Shown here: positions 19,215 through 30,230 of the stretch, piece after piece
Position numbering within the stretch: the first letter of the stretch is position 1
Layout of the letters: each line of letters starts with the position of its first letter
NCBI GenBank assembly: GCA_947179485.1
Contig: OX359250.1
Coordinates: 33,882,783-33,946,782, forward strand
Source: Allacma fusca
Lineage: Eukaryota > Arthropoda > Collembola > Symphypleona > Sminthuridae
Direction of reading: 5' to 3'
DNA length: 64,000 nucleotides
Notes under the pieces: model-generated
What the model saw: the letters and a program-made list of their open reading frames with translations, nothing else
Databases searched by the model: none
Told to the model about the DNA's origin: nothing
Translations under genes and position numbers: made by a program

Positions 19215-20634
19215 TCAGCCTGTGAAAGACTGTGCTTGTGACGTCTTTTCACTTGTCACAACACTCTGCCCTTCCAGAGGTTGAATCTTCCATGATCTTC
19301 CGTTGGTGAATTTAATTTCACCTTCTCGGATATTTCTCCTCAGCTCTTCTACTGTGGTAACCAGTAGAGAGAAATTATCTTCATTAATTGGATTCTCTGT
19401 GGATATGTACGTATATATGCGACGGTGGAGGGTTTTTGTATTCCTCCGACTCACATACTGCAGATCTTTTTGGATATTTTTCATCCATTCATTTACATCT
19501 CTGGAAATTTTCATCGCCTTGATCCGCTGTAGGGTATCAAGATCCGGATTATGAACATATCCTGGACTCTCTGCATCAGGAACTTGATCAGTCTTCCTGG
19601 CAGATTGTGCAGTGTATGTGTTCAGTTGCGAAATAACTTCCTGTTTGAGCTTCCATTCATCTCCTTTTGCTGAGGTTGGATTCCTCCATGTCTCTTCGAA
19701 TGCAAATCTTGTCTCTTCGTCTATGGGATCGTGTCCAGATGGAATGTGATTTTCCACACTGAGCTCTTCTTGTTGCAGTGTCGGTCGGTCACATTCCGTT
19801 TGGACGTTCCTATCTCCATCCATGAGTACCAATTTGTTGGCCTCTTTAGGACTGGCAGGATGGGTGGGCGGGAAAGTTGAGGACTTCGTTTTTGTAGTCT
19901 CAGCTGCCTGGCTCACCAGATCCGCTGTTTCCTGATTCTGCAACGTTTGATCATGGACTTCCGTATCGGAGTCTACAATTATGGCTGGTGGTAGATGTAC
20001 GGCTTTTATTTCAGCATCACCTGCCCCATCCATTGTTGTGAATTCCATCGTACTTCGTGTCATCTGCCCTAGGGATTTTGGTGAATCAATGTCAACCTTC
20101 CCATTGGCTGGACTTTGTGACGTTGTTGCTGTCATTGACTCTGGAGTAGGAGACAAATCAGTCCCCATTCCAATGTCAGTGCTAGTACTTCTGTCGAAAT
20201 CTTCCTTCTCATCTTGATTATGAGACTTCTTTGATGCTAAAAATTCCTTCATGTCTAAATCATTTATTATTGAATTGTAAAGCTCTATTTCTTGTATTAG
20301 TTTGAGATTTTTGTCGTAGATATACTCGTTGGTGTATTTCCAGGTATTCTCATCTTCCTGTGAATCATCCTCCCGAAATTCGTGAATTGTGATGATGTCA
20401 TCTACGGATAATTTCCATTCTTTGAGCGCTGAGTAGCTGTGTGTTATTTCATTAACACGGCTCCTTACGCTCATTGTATGGTTCTCCCAATCCTTTTCTT
20501 CTAATTCTGGATGGGGTACTAAAATTTCCACGTGTGATTTGACTTTACGTCTGGGTTGACCTTTCAATCGTCCTGACCATGGATTTTGTCGTTGTGGGAT
20601 TGTGACTTCCTCTACGTATGATGATTGACTTTCG
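19215..20634 (-). CDS. Long extra Pol segment between RNase H and integrase
   Basis: A frame of 450 codons (19215-20567), open further upstream to the small insertion at 20649. If that insertion and one duplication are ignored, the phase is continuous with the RNase H frame, so this was part of Pol. Gypsy elements usually have about 100 residues between RNase H and the integrase zinc finger; here there are several hundred more. The first part is acidic (HEFREDDSQEDENTWKY), the middle disordered with Ser/Thr/Pro, and the last 150 residues look helical (DVNEWMKNIQKDLQYVSRR and VEELRRNIREGEIKF). No chromodomain, dUTPase or other known domain is visible. Confidence 0.75.
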
Positions 20635-20712
20635 TCATTCGTCCAATAGATAGATAGATATTTATTCAGGTCAATTTCTGGCCTAGGCCCTTACAACCTC
20701 ATTCGTCCAATA
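20635..20712. mobile_element. 50-bp retroposon tail inserted in pol, 14-bp target duplication
   Basis: The sequence tcattcgtccaata occurs at 20635-20648 and again at 20699-20712. Between them is a 50-bp insert made of gatagatagata plus ttattcaggtcaatttctgg and a cctaggcccttacaacc tail. The same block without flanks occurs at about 35105-35160 and, inverted, at about 42610-42680. A variable-length duplication and a microsatellite end are signs of LINE-type retrotransposition of a 5'-truncated copy. Confidence 0.85.
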
Positions 20713-22425
20713 TTTCCCCTTGTGACTATCCCTGGTCATAAGGCTTGCTGCACACGCTGGTGGTGGCATCATTATGTTCCCCTGAGGGATTTGTTTTTGC
20801 TCTTCCAAAGCAATTTTATGATCTTTGACCGGGTCTGGTTCAAATTCGATCACTCGGTCCTCAACATCCTCCAAATCTTCCTTTTTATAGAGTAATGTAG
20901 CTCTTGATAGGAAATCTGCGTCTAGGTGTAATAAACCTTTCTTGTATGTGACTTGAAAGTCAAATTCTTGTAATTTATTTACAAACTTACTTATGCTGTG
21001 GTTAGGATCCTTTTGTAGTCGTAAATAGCATAATGCTAAATGATCTGATCTGATCAAAAATTTCCTTAAATAAAGGTATTGTCTGAATTTGCGAACTGCA
21101 TTTACGACTGCTGCTAGTTCTAATTCTGTGACTGAGTAGTTTTTCTCTGATTGAATTAATGTTCTTGAAGCATAGGCTATAGGATGTTCTCCTATGTCAT
21201 CCTGTAGTACACAACATCCTAATCCTGAGTTTGATGTATCTGTATGCAGTATGCAATCTAATTCTGGGTTGAAATGAGCGAGAACTGGCTGTGTCATTAA
21301 TTTGGTTTTGAGAATGTTGAAGGCAATTATTGCATCTGCACTCCATTGGAAGCATCTTATGCGTTTCTGACCTTCAGATTTCCCCTTACTTCCTATCCAT
21401 GATTGTGAGATGGGACTAGCAATTTTTGCGAAGTCTTTGATGTATTTCCTGTAGAAGCTGCATATTCCGAAGAATCTTCTCGCTTCCGTTTCGGATTTTG
21501 GTACTGGCACATGTCTAATAGCGTCCACCTTTGCAGGGTCTGGACTGGTGCCTTCCCTGGATACTTTAAATTCTAATACAATTACTTCAAAATATCCGAA
21601 TTTGCATTTCTTTGGTTTGAACTTAAAGTTCTAGTTACTGGCTCTTTTTATCAATTCTTCAAGTGATGCTAATTTGTCCATAAGGTGAATTCCGTAGGAA
21701 ATTACATCATCTAAGTATACCATGGCTCTCCTAAATTTGAGTGAGCCTAGCATTTGATCTGCTGCTCGCTGAAAAGCTGACGGTGCAATCTTGACTCCCA
21801 TAGGTAGTCGTTTGAATGCATATAATCCATCCTGTGTGATGAACGAGGTTATGACTTGATCATCCTCATGTATTAAGAGTTGAAAGAAGCCTGACTCCAT
21901 GTCAAGGGTGTCGAAAATTGCAGATTTTCCAAATTGCATAAGTATGTCATCTATCCTTGCTAAAGGATATACTTGATCTGTGATGGTCTTGTTCAATGCT
22001 CGATAATCCACAACTGATCTGAATGTTCCGTCTTTCTTTTTGATCAGGAATAATGGACTGCTGTATGGTCCGTTCACCTCCTTGATCATGTCTGCATCTA
22101 GCATCTTTTGTACTTCCTCTCGTACTTTCTGTCGCTCCATTGGTGAGCAAGGGAAAGGTTTTGCCTGAACGGATGGATTATTTCCCGTATGGATCCGAAT
22201 GGGATCAATCCACGCTGGTCCCTTATTAAATGCGAAACATTCTGGATATCTAGTCAACAATGCTCGGTACTTGGCTCTTTGTTCTTCATCGAGCTCTTCA
22301 TTGACGTCGAAACAATCGAGCTGTTCCTGTGTGAGCCTTTTGTGAGCATCACGTAATTGATTGCGTTTGATTTTAATGAGATCAAAGTTTTCCTCAGCAT
22401 GACCTATAGCTGTGCGTCCATACAT
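20683..22425 (-). pseudogene. Reverse transcriptase and RNase H of the giant element
   Basis: One phase, broken by a TAG at 21631-21633. The upstream frame (22425-21631) has the RT fingers and palm: PYSSPLFLIKKKDGTFRS at about 120-137, the first catalytic Asp in FDTLDMESGFFQ (D175), LPMGVKIAPSAFQR, and YLDD at 237-240. After the stop come the connection (SETEARRFFGICSFYRKYI) and RNase H with LHTDTSNSGLGC, SEKNYSVTELELAAV and IRSDHLALCYL, the usual DEDD positions. The frame runs into the insertion at 20699, where the apparent end VRA is insertion-derived. Role: cDNA synthesis and RNA removal. The active-site residues are conserved, so only the stop and later insertion disable it. Confidence 0.95.
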
Positions 22426-22569
22426 CGTCTGTGGGCATGGAGCTGGATTAAATACATATGCGAAAGGTTCTTCATTAGGTACTACACCTGCGGCTACTAA
22501 AAGTCGCTTGCTGGTGTAAAGATTTTCTGATGGTTGTAAATAAAAATCCTTTTTGATGCGTTTTGGAAT

Positions 22570-23091
22570 TTATATGGGCACTTTCATGTGTCCGTAGGCT
22601 GGTATTGTGACTGCTTGGGTCCTGCATATCATGTTCTTTGGTCCTTTGACTTCATGAAATGAAAAAATTGACCTGACAAATTCCGTGTCAGCCTTTTTCT
22701 CCCCGACATAAAGGTGAGTGTCCCTAGTCATTGGAACTGTTCGAAATCGGTCACTCCGTATTTCATAGTTCTTATAATCCAACGTTATTCCGTAACGTGA
22801 TAAAAGATCTTCACCTATGATCATTCGTGGCTCTAGTGCTTCCATCACTAGGCCATTGAATAAAAGATTTTCAACTTCAATCATCATTGTGAATTTGGTG
22901 AGACAAATTGGTTTTACCAATTCTGCATTTGGCACTGCTACTCGCAGGGTGCTTGGAACTTCTTTTATCTCCGCGCATCTTGGTACTAAGTTTCTTTGGA
23001 TACAGGATCTTGTTGCTCCTGAATCTAGTAGAGCTGGTATCATCATACTGCAAATTTTTACTTGTAAAGTTGACTTGTTACCGTTTGACAA
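22570..23091 (-). pseudogene. Retroviral-type aspartic protease of the giant element
   Basis: Residues 21-30 read LLDSGATRSC, the active-site loop (DSGA), with a hydrophobic strand in front (ICSMMIPALL). A second hydrophobic block, PRMIIGEDLLSRYGITLDY, corresponds to the I-(I/L)-G-x-D-(L/F)-L motif. The frame ends with a TAA at 22570, and in the same phase 48 codons later it becomes the RT frame, so a single nonsense codon separates protease and RT. The family cleaves the Gag-Pol polyprotein. The protease frame is one phase away from the zinc-knuckle frame of gag, as expected with gag-pol frameshifting or with an indel. Confidence 0.9.
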
Positions 23092-23229
23092 ACGACATGG
23101 GTTGAGATCAATAATTTCTAATTCTTCGTCATCTTCTGACTGACTTTCTACTCTAGTTGCGATGATTGCATTTATTCTATCTTGACTATCTTCAATTATT
23201 GGGGGTGCGTCCCCCTCTGGTAGTTTCCC

Positions 23230-24150
23230 GGCGGGTATGGGCTAGCTTGTTTTTTGTGTGGGCAATTCCTCCTCAGATGGCCCATCTCTCCGCATCCGAA
23301 ACATTTTATGTCGGTTTGGGCGGATTCTAGCGCCAATTGTCCCGGTATCGGTTGTGACTGCTCCTGACGATCTGATTGAGTCTTCCAGGAGTTGTTTCTG
23401 TCATTGTTTTGGTTGTTCCGGTCCCTGGAGTGACTTCTACTCCGGTTGTTATTGTTGTTGTACTGTTGAGGTCGTTGACCTCCTAGGTTATTGTTGGGCT
23501 GATAACCCTGTTTTTCGTAACCTTGTGGGTTGGCCTAAATTTGTTGCATGCCAGGGCTGGCGTACCCTGCATTTGGTCCTCGACCGTATCCCTGTTGTGG
23601 TACGTATCCTTGAGGTTGTCCATAACCTTGTGCTGGTGCGTAACCTTGAAATGGTGCATACCCCTGTGATTGTGGGTATCCTTGATTCGGATTAAACCCT
23701 TGAGGTGGTATGAAAACTTGGTTTTGATTGAGCCCTTGGCTGTTATAGTCGTTGTAGGGTTGGTTGTACGCTTGGTTCATCTGTTGGTCATTCCACTAAC
23801 GATTTCCCTGGTTATTAGGGTTGTTGTTTTAGTATTGTCGGTTTGGACTTTGTCTCGATCCGAAATTTTGGTTCCGCTGTGGGTAACCTTGGTTGTTGGA
23901 GTTGTAGCCATCATTTCTATATGGAGGCCTACTCTTATCTTGATTGTTGTAGAATCTCTCGGGTGTTGGAGATCTACCTCGGTTTCCGTAATTCATTCGG
24001 TCATCGTAACCTTGATTATTACGTCCCCTTTCCGGGTAGTTGTTATTGTTGTTGTATGGTGGACTGGAATTTCGTGAGTTGTTGAAATTTCCCTGACCTG
24101 GACTTCGTCCTCGTTGGTCATTGGGTCGGTTTTCAGGTCTCCGATAGTCC
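23230..24150 (-). pseudogene. Gag C-terminal part: N/Q/G/Y-rich tract plus CCHC zinc knuckle
   Basis: After the capsid-like part the phase continues with four stops (about 24150, 23829, 23799, 23535) through about 270 residues dominated by Asn, Gln, Gly, Tyr, Arg and Ser. Between 23535 and 23780 there is a repeated QGY motif (QGYAPFQGYAPAQGY). Near 23250-23302 follows a nucleocapsid knuckle, CFGCGEMGHLRRNC, a perfect C-x2-C-x4-H-x4-C. The knuckle binds RNA for packaging. The long low-complexity tract resembles prion-like or RGG domains of RNA-granule proteins, unusual in length for a gypsy Gag. Confidence 0.85.
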
Positions 24151-24863
24151 TATTGTTCTCTCACTGCAGCTACTTTCAAGACAGTTGCTTCCGTCGGAGC
24201 TGCTTTCATTCCGGTGGTCAGTTTCTCCAGCATTTCTTGTACCTTGACAAATCTTGTCTCAATGGATTCTGCACCATCTGTTTTTCGATCTTCGTCGTAT
24301 TGTTTAATTCCGATTACAAAATCTGCTACTGTCTCTGCTGCCCATCCTCGGCAGAAGACTATGTATTCGGATGTTAATCCTGCACGTAAGAGTCTGAATT
24401 TCTCCAATTCGGGAATAAATCTGTCGACTCTATTGATTAATGCTAATTTCGCGTCTATGTAGGCACATGGGTCTTCATCTGTGTGCATCTTTCGCTTTTC
24501 CATCAGCGTACGTATCATTTGGTCTGTAATACTATACCTTATCAAAATTCCTCTCTAAATTCATCCCAGTCAATGGTGTCGTACGGTTGTTCTTCATGTA
24601 ATCTTCGTTCGGCAATCCAATTTCTGATCCAATCCCTGACGGGTGGGTCAAAGATGATCTGTACGTATTGCATCCTGGTTATGATGGTGTCTCCTCCGAA
24701 CCTGTTGGTCTGGAGTTCAGCAGTTGCGAAGGCTGTCTCCGGGCCATCCACACCTGGCTTGAATTCTACTTTGGGAAACATGAGGGCTGTCATGTCGTCG
24801 TCCCGGTGTTGCCTTGGGATGATTCGTACCTGCCTTTCGTCTGCAACTTCCTCAATACGTATT
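24150..24863 (-). pseudogene. Gag capsid-like domain, one frameshift
   Basis: The first frame (24542-24793, open from about 24863) ends DWDEFREEF and has the helix pattern of retrotransposon capsids (FDPPVRDWIRNWIAERRL). The second frame begins in the next phase at 24545 and continues with DQMIRTLMEKRKMHTDEDPC, RLLRAGLTSEYIVFCRGW and KFRLLRAGL, all usual in Gag of the retrotrans-gag class. A one-base shift at about 24542 separates them. Gag forms the particle. The upstream junction with the unknown pre-gag frames has a stop (24865) in another phase. Confidence 0.8.
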
Positions 24864-24864
24864 C

Positions 24865-26504
24865 CTAGGTTTGGATTAGGTTTCCTGACCCACTTGGTCC
24901 TGGGCCTGGAGGTCGTGGTTGGTTATTTCCGATTAGACGGCGTGCTCGTAAAGGTTTGCGTTTCTTTCTAACTTGAGTGAGTATGACCTGAGTCTCGGGA
25001 CTAAGGTCTCGAAGTCGAATTCTTGGAAAGAAGTGAGTTTCTCCGGTGTTGTCCACAAATCGGACTTCCTCTTGTATGTCCTCGTCTCTTTCGATTGCTC
25101 TGAACGCTGCGTCGTAAGCGTCGTCTATAGTAATTCTTATTGCAAATTGACCTGGTACTTCTGGAGTGATGAAGTCCTCTTCGTCAATTTCAATAAAGAT
25201 GTGCTCTACGTCTGAAATGGACTGTGCACTTTGTTCGTTTTGAGGCGTATCTCTCCGTACTATCCGTTCGACTTCTTCTTCGCTAGATGTGTCACTCAAT
25301 AATTCTAAGTTCGGATCGTGAATTAATCTGCTCAATGCCTCTTGGTGGTCGTATTCGTTCTCGATGTTTTCCAAGAAGCCTGGTGGTACCCTTTGTCTGC
25401 GAATGCCGTTGGGTAGACTGATGTGTCTATGGTAAAGTCTAAAATTGGGTGCGATTTAGCTGGTAACTTGACCTGGATCTAGAGATCTTTGTGCTAGTAT
25501 CCTCCAAAAGGTAACTATTGGGTTGTTACTCAAAACAATTTCCTCGTGTTCGGCTCTGATAGCTGCGAATGCTTCAAAATCTGAGTTTCTTGCTGGTCTA
25601 AATCTTCGTTGTATTATACCGTCCCTTCTGTTGAAATAAATTAGACGTCTTACTTGACCTGTCCAAGTCGCTTCGTTTTCTACCCCCTGGTTTCGGAATC
25701 TATCTTGTCATCGGGCGATCTTAGCGTATTGCCTCACTGTTATTCTACTTGGTACTAAGTCGCTTTCTGTTGTTTCGTTTTCGCTGGTGTATACTCTGCC
25801 ACTGGGTCCTGTCCAAATGTTAACTCCGTGTCGTAGGTCGTCAAGCCGACTGACTGTACCTTGACTTGTAGTGGGAGTTGTTGTGACTCGAGATGGTACC
25901 GCTGAGTTGGGTCTGACGGGGACAGCTGGAGCTGTCGGTGTCGTTGGTCGGTTTGCTGACCTGGTTATAAACCTTCCAGTTGGTCTGGCTGGTACTGCAA
26001 ATGTCGTTGCTGCACCTGTCGTTGAGGCAGGTGTTGTCGTTCGTGACCTTAATGTGTCACCTTGGACGTATGACTCGTTGCTTCTCGACGTCTGCTCCGA
26101 TTGAGGTGGTTGTGGCTCTGTTACCAATTCTCCACCTTCTATGATGGTCCTGTCGTTGTTGGTTGCTCGTTGCAGGATGTCCGGACCTCGTAACACGTGG
26201 CGGTGTATACCTGTGCGTCCTATCGGCAGGCTGTTGTATAACGAGCCTCTAGGTGATTGATAGACGGTAAATCTGTCTTGGGGTCTAAATGCCTGATAGT
26301 AAGTGCCTGTGTCAGAGTTTCTGATGGTATTTGCTATTGTTATTGACGGGTTTTGTTCTCGTAACTGTCTCCCTACTTGCACCAATGTTCCTAAAGCTGA
26401 TTCACTAACGTCGTGTGGTGGTACTCGCAAGGCGTGTACTGGGGGGTGTACGTAGATTCGACCTCCCGGTGACTGGTAAACTCGATGTACCAGTTGCTCG
26501 TTTT
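24865..26504 (-). pseudogene. Pre-gag unknown frame, part 3
   Basis: One phase from about 26504 to 24865 with two stops (TGA at 25708-25710 and TAA at about 25455-25457). First part: VSESALGTLVQVGRQLREQ and a Thr/Pro/Ala-rich linker. Middle, between the two stops: a region that reads like a folded domain (TWTGQVRRLIYFNRRDG, IVTFWRILAQRSLDPG). End: acidic (EVEHIFIEIDEEDF-like text at about residues 55-65 of the last frame) followed by VRKKRKPLRARRLI. No domain recognised. It directly precedes gag and would be the N-terminal extension of Gag or a separate protein. Confidence 0.6.
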
Positions 26505-27821
26505 TTTTCCTGGGTGGACTCTGTGTTGACGTACAATTTTGTTGTTCTTAGGTCCTTCTTAACGTTAGCTTTTGACGTACTACCAATTTGGGTGGTCTCG
26601 ACCTCTTTGGTTGGTGTCTCCAAGTAGTCTGGGACGGGTTGTGACCTAAATTGTAGATTGGGCTGTGTTGGTCTATTTCTTGGCGTATTTTCTGTTGAAA
26701 CTTGTCTGTTTTGACTGGTAGGTGAGATGGGCACTGGGTTGATTTGCTGTGTTATCTCGTGAGAGTTGCTGTGTCGGCTTGAGTGCCCTCTATCACCTGT
26801 TGCGGGTGATGAGCGACAGGAATTACTGGAACTCGGGGTCACTCTCGGTTGTGCCGTAGAGCTCCCTTGAGGTGTCCGATTACCTGTCTGAGTTTCGGGT
26901 GATGTTGTGGGTGCTCTTTGGCTACCCTCCTGTGTCGTTGTCTCGCAACGGGTGTTGCTAAGCCTCTCACATATTGTTATCCCTGCTGGGCTGGTGTTGG
27001 GATTTGAGTTGCTGTTTTGTTCAGCACTCTTAACCCTGTAGTGTCGTCTCACTGATTTCTGAAAAAGTTGTGACCTTGGTGATGAGTAGTCTACCTGATT
27101 ACTGTCCGTCACCTGGTTACCTGGTCTGAGATGGTCCGAGTTGATGTTACTTGACCTCTGTTTCTGAGGGGTTATTAATCCTTTTTGAATTGCTGCTGAG
27201 GCTTTTGCCTGAGCGATAGACTTGTTGATCGAGCTTGAGCTGTTGTTCAAGCTTTCTGGTGTAATCCTTCGTGAGGTGGCAGGTTGCGCCGTTGGTGTCA
27301 CAGTGAGTAAGTTGGTGGAATTCTTGTTGAGTTCCGTGTAGTCTCCGAAGAGTGTAATGGGTACACGGGGTTCTTGTTCTGTTGTACTACTTGTGGACTC
27401 ACCCTCTCGATTACCTGAGATGGTCCTTAATGTAGATGTAGATGCTGGTTCTAATAAACCCGTAACCGGATTCCGTGTTACTTGTGGGTTTCTTAGGTCG
27501 TACCTAAGGTACCTGCTTATGATGTCGTCAGCACTGGAGTTGATTACTCCTTGTTCGGTGGTCTCGATGGTTTTCGGGTCTTGTGCTAGACCTGACCTAC
27601 CCTCGTTGCTGACTCGTCTTTCTTGTTGATGTTGACCAAATTCTAGATTTTCACTAAGTCTCCCGGATTGTATTACGGTCATGTACCTAGGTGTATCGTT
27701 GAAGAAAATCTGGCTATCCTGGTGTGCCTGGTGACTTCTCAACGACAATACCCGGTGCTCTAAAAGGTTTCGGATGACGTCTGTTGGGATAAAAATGCTG
27801 TCCCTGACGTTCCTACCGTAC
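26405..27821 (-). pseudogene. Pre-gag unknown frame, part 2
   Basis: A 448-codon frame (26405-27748), open upstream to about 27821, where it continues the folded-looking text of part 1 in a new phase after a one-base shift. The body is Ser/Thr/Gln/Asn/Arg-rich and disordered (NNSSSSINKSIAQAKASA). Near its end there is a run of eight A in sense orientation (plus-strand 26498-26505), after which the reading continues more naturally in the phase of part 3. It is either an indel or a slippery site. Function unknown. Confidence 0.6.
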
Positions 27822-29264
27822 TCAAAAGCAAAGTACTTCCCTTTCTTCCCTATTAGGATCTCTGTTATTGTCCCTTCTATGGGTGACTTCAGCTAATCTA
27901 ATGAAAAAATGTGTCCACTGGACCGTACCTGTATAAAGATTTTGAGCTAACCTGTGATAAACCTCTATCAGTTGTCCTACCAATCCTCGAACTATCAGAA
28001 AATTATCCACTGAGTTCCGTTGGATGCCTGCTGTGTTCACTAGTTGTTGAAATGATCCCGCTAGTACTATCACACCTGTTCCTGTCACTAATTGTGCGAA
28101 ATTTTCCTCCACTCTTTGGATGTTATCTTGCCCTGGTCTGATCGGTGGTAACTGATCCTCGACTGGGCCTTCCTGTTCTGTAGACTCAGACACCCGGCTG
28201 AGTGTCCTTTGAAAACCTACGTCTCCTCTATTGGAAAATCCTGGAGGTGGTCTTGATCGAAAGTGGTCTCGCACGAGTTGTTGTATATCTGGTTGTTGAG
28301 TACTTGTCAAATCTGACTGTAATCCTTTACTTTGATCACTAATACTTAAATTTGATAGCTGTTGATTCAATGGAGTAGTGACCTGGTCACGATCACTCTC
28401 TATACTATTAGTGGTACGTGGCACTCCTGTTGGTGAGTCACCTTGTTCGCTTAATTCGGTTGACTCATCCGATTGTGTTATTGCTAAATTGTCCCTAAAT
28501 GATTAGTGCGTACTGAGATTCCTTTGCTGGATAATTTCGGGTGTACTTGAAGCTATAGCTACTGGTCCATTGGAATCCTCTAAGTCATCCAATTCCGTTG
28601 AGCTTTGATGAGTAGTCTGTTGTTCAGATTGTCCAGTAGCGTTGCTGCACATTCCTCTGCTCTCCTGACTTTGTACATCCTGTTGGGGTTGTACGCCCGT
28701 GTCTTGAGGAATGTCTCCGTGGCAAACTGGGTTTGTCAAGTTGCTGACAACCACATTGTTGTATGATTCACTGGTCACGTCTTCTATCTCACTTTCTGGA
28801 GTTGCAAATCCTTGCTCGATCTCCTCTAAGCTTGTTTGATTGCTTCCAGGATCTGTGATGACCTCAAATGATGACATGGCTGCGCTGCTTACTGGTCTTT
28901 CCTCAGGTTGATTGAATTGCGACAGGATTTCCTTGATCGTGGGGTCAGCGTCATGACTGACAAAAACTATGTCTCCTCTAGCATTTAGCAGGAGCTCGCC
29001 TGCGGCTTCAACCTCCTGGTCTTGCTGGACCTGTTGGCCCTCCAGGTTGGTTACCTCGAGGTCGCGTAATTCTCGTTGCATAGCTAGTCTATGGAGATTT
29101 TGTTCTTGCGCCACCTTTGTTTTTGAAAACTTTGGTGTTTGCGCTGTCGATACTGTTGGTGTTCGTCTAGGACTGGTTGTCGTACCTGTTACAGGTGTTG
29201 ACACCGTGTCCAAGAACACATCCATGCTTTCATCGTTATTGTCAGGATTATCTCCGTGCCCCAT
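27822..29264 (-). pseudogene. Pre-gag unknown frame, part 1
   Basis: Two frames in one phase, 28503-29264 and 27822-28424, separated by a TAG at 28503-28505. The upstream half is acidic and Gln-rich (NLEGQQVQQDQEVEAAGE) with a possible motif ARGDIVFVSHDADPT. The downstream half contains the most globular stretch of the whole pre-gag block: FAQLVTGTGVIVLAGSF, DNFLIVRGLVGQLIEVYH, TVQWTHFFIRLAEVTHR. It ends by a frameshift at 27822. ATG at 29264 (MGHGDNPDNNDESMD) is one possible start; the next feature is another. Confidence 0.6.
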
Positions 29265-29551
29265 GGCCTGCGAGCCCGATGTGCAGATAATGCCAGGGTT
29301 GTACTGCCGGATTCTTCCATGACTGTAGATGTCGAAGCTGAAGACGTTGAAGAGAGGTCAACACCTGCCGTTGCTGTAGTAGCTTTGGCTTTCGCTGCTT
29401 TCCTCTCCTCTTTCCTACGGGCGAGGATCTCCTCCAAGCCTGTCTCATTCTGCGTTACTGGTCCTGAAGATCGCGTAGTCCTTGGAGATGGTATTGAACG
29501 TGCAGGTAGTGGTTCCCTTCTTGATGGATGTTGGTTCTTTTCGGGTTCCAT
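29189..29551 (-). CDS. First frame of the giant element after the leader
   Basis: ATG at 29551 (MEPEKNQHPSRREPLPAR). The first 80 residues are basic and then Ser/Thr-rich (EEILARRKEERKAAKAKA is a charged helix). From about residue 90 the reading looks shifted, and the phase of the 29264 frame takes over, so this is probably the true N-terminus of the pre-gag polyprotein with a frameshift near 29270-29300. It is the most upstream ATG-started frame of any length below the leader. Confidence 0.55.
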   Translation of the reverse strand: MEPEKNQHPSRREPLPARSIPSPRTTRSSGPVTQNETGLEEILARRKEERKAAKAKATTATAGVDLSSTSSASTSTVMEESGSTTLALSAHRARRPWGTEIILTITMKAWMCSWTRCQHL

Positions 29552-29739
29552 ACCTGTAAACGTCCTAACTTTTTCTGGATGGGCTGAAAAATGCTAAGGC
29601 GTTTCGTAGAGTTTTGGTTTTATGAATTTGTTTTGACGGCTGTGAGAGTTCTTCTTGTCAAATGCAATCCTGAAAACCTTCTTAAAACTTATGCCAAATT
29701 TATACTTAAACCGTTTTCTAAAATTTTGCCTTGTATGCC

Positions 29740-30230
29740 TATGCTTATGTAAACCTAGTTGTTAATCCTAGTTGCCGATTGGTGAATGTAACTCTGAAAA
29801 AAAAGATTTTGTTATTTTAAACCTAAGTGTTCGATTCCTGAACATCCCCTAACCTTAACTGTGACTGTCTTAAACTTAAATGTTGTAATCCTAACTTTTC
29901 AATCAGTACCTCCTGGTGTTACCACCTCAATTTTCTTATAACCTAACCTTTTCTAATCTTAATTCCTTTTATAACCTATTTCTCAAGTAATCTCTCTAAT
30001 CACCTCTAAAACCTAGATGTTCTAAAACTTACTTCCTTTTAAAGCCTAAACTTCCTCTAAACTTACTTCTCCTTAAAACTTAACCTCCTTAAACTTAGTC
30101 TCCTTAAAACCTACTTCTCTTAAAACTTACTGGCTTTAAAATTTACTCACCTTAAACTTAGTCCTTTAAAACCTAACCCTCTTAAAACTTAGTGTTCTTA
30201 AACTTACTTAATTGCAATGGCTAGTTGCTT
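29740..30230. repeat. Degenerate tandem array, unit around ccttaaaacttact
   Basis: Plus-strand text such as cttctccttaaaacttaacc and ccctcttaaaacttagtg recurs about every 15-25 bases with variation. The array occupies the proximal part of the leader. It may be a simple-sequence expansion; a role is unknown. Confidence 0.6.

Noticed and set aside
23258-24085. Plus-strand open frames of 80-145 codons, hydrophobic, apparently multi-TM
   Set aside because: They are the antisense of the Asn/Gln/Gly/Tyr-rich gag tract; the antisense of such codons gives Val/Leu/Ile and few stops.
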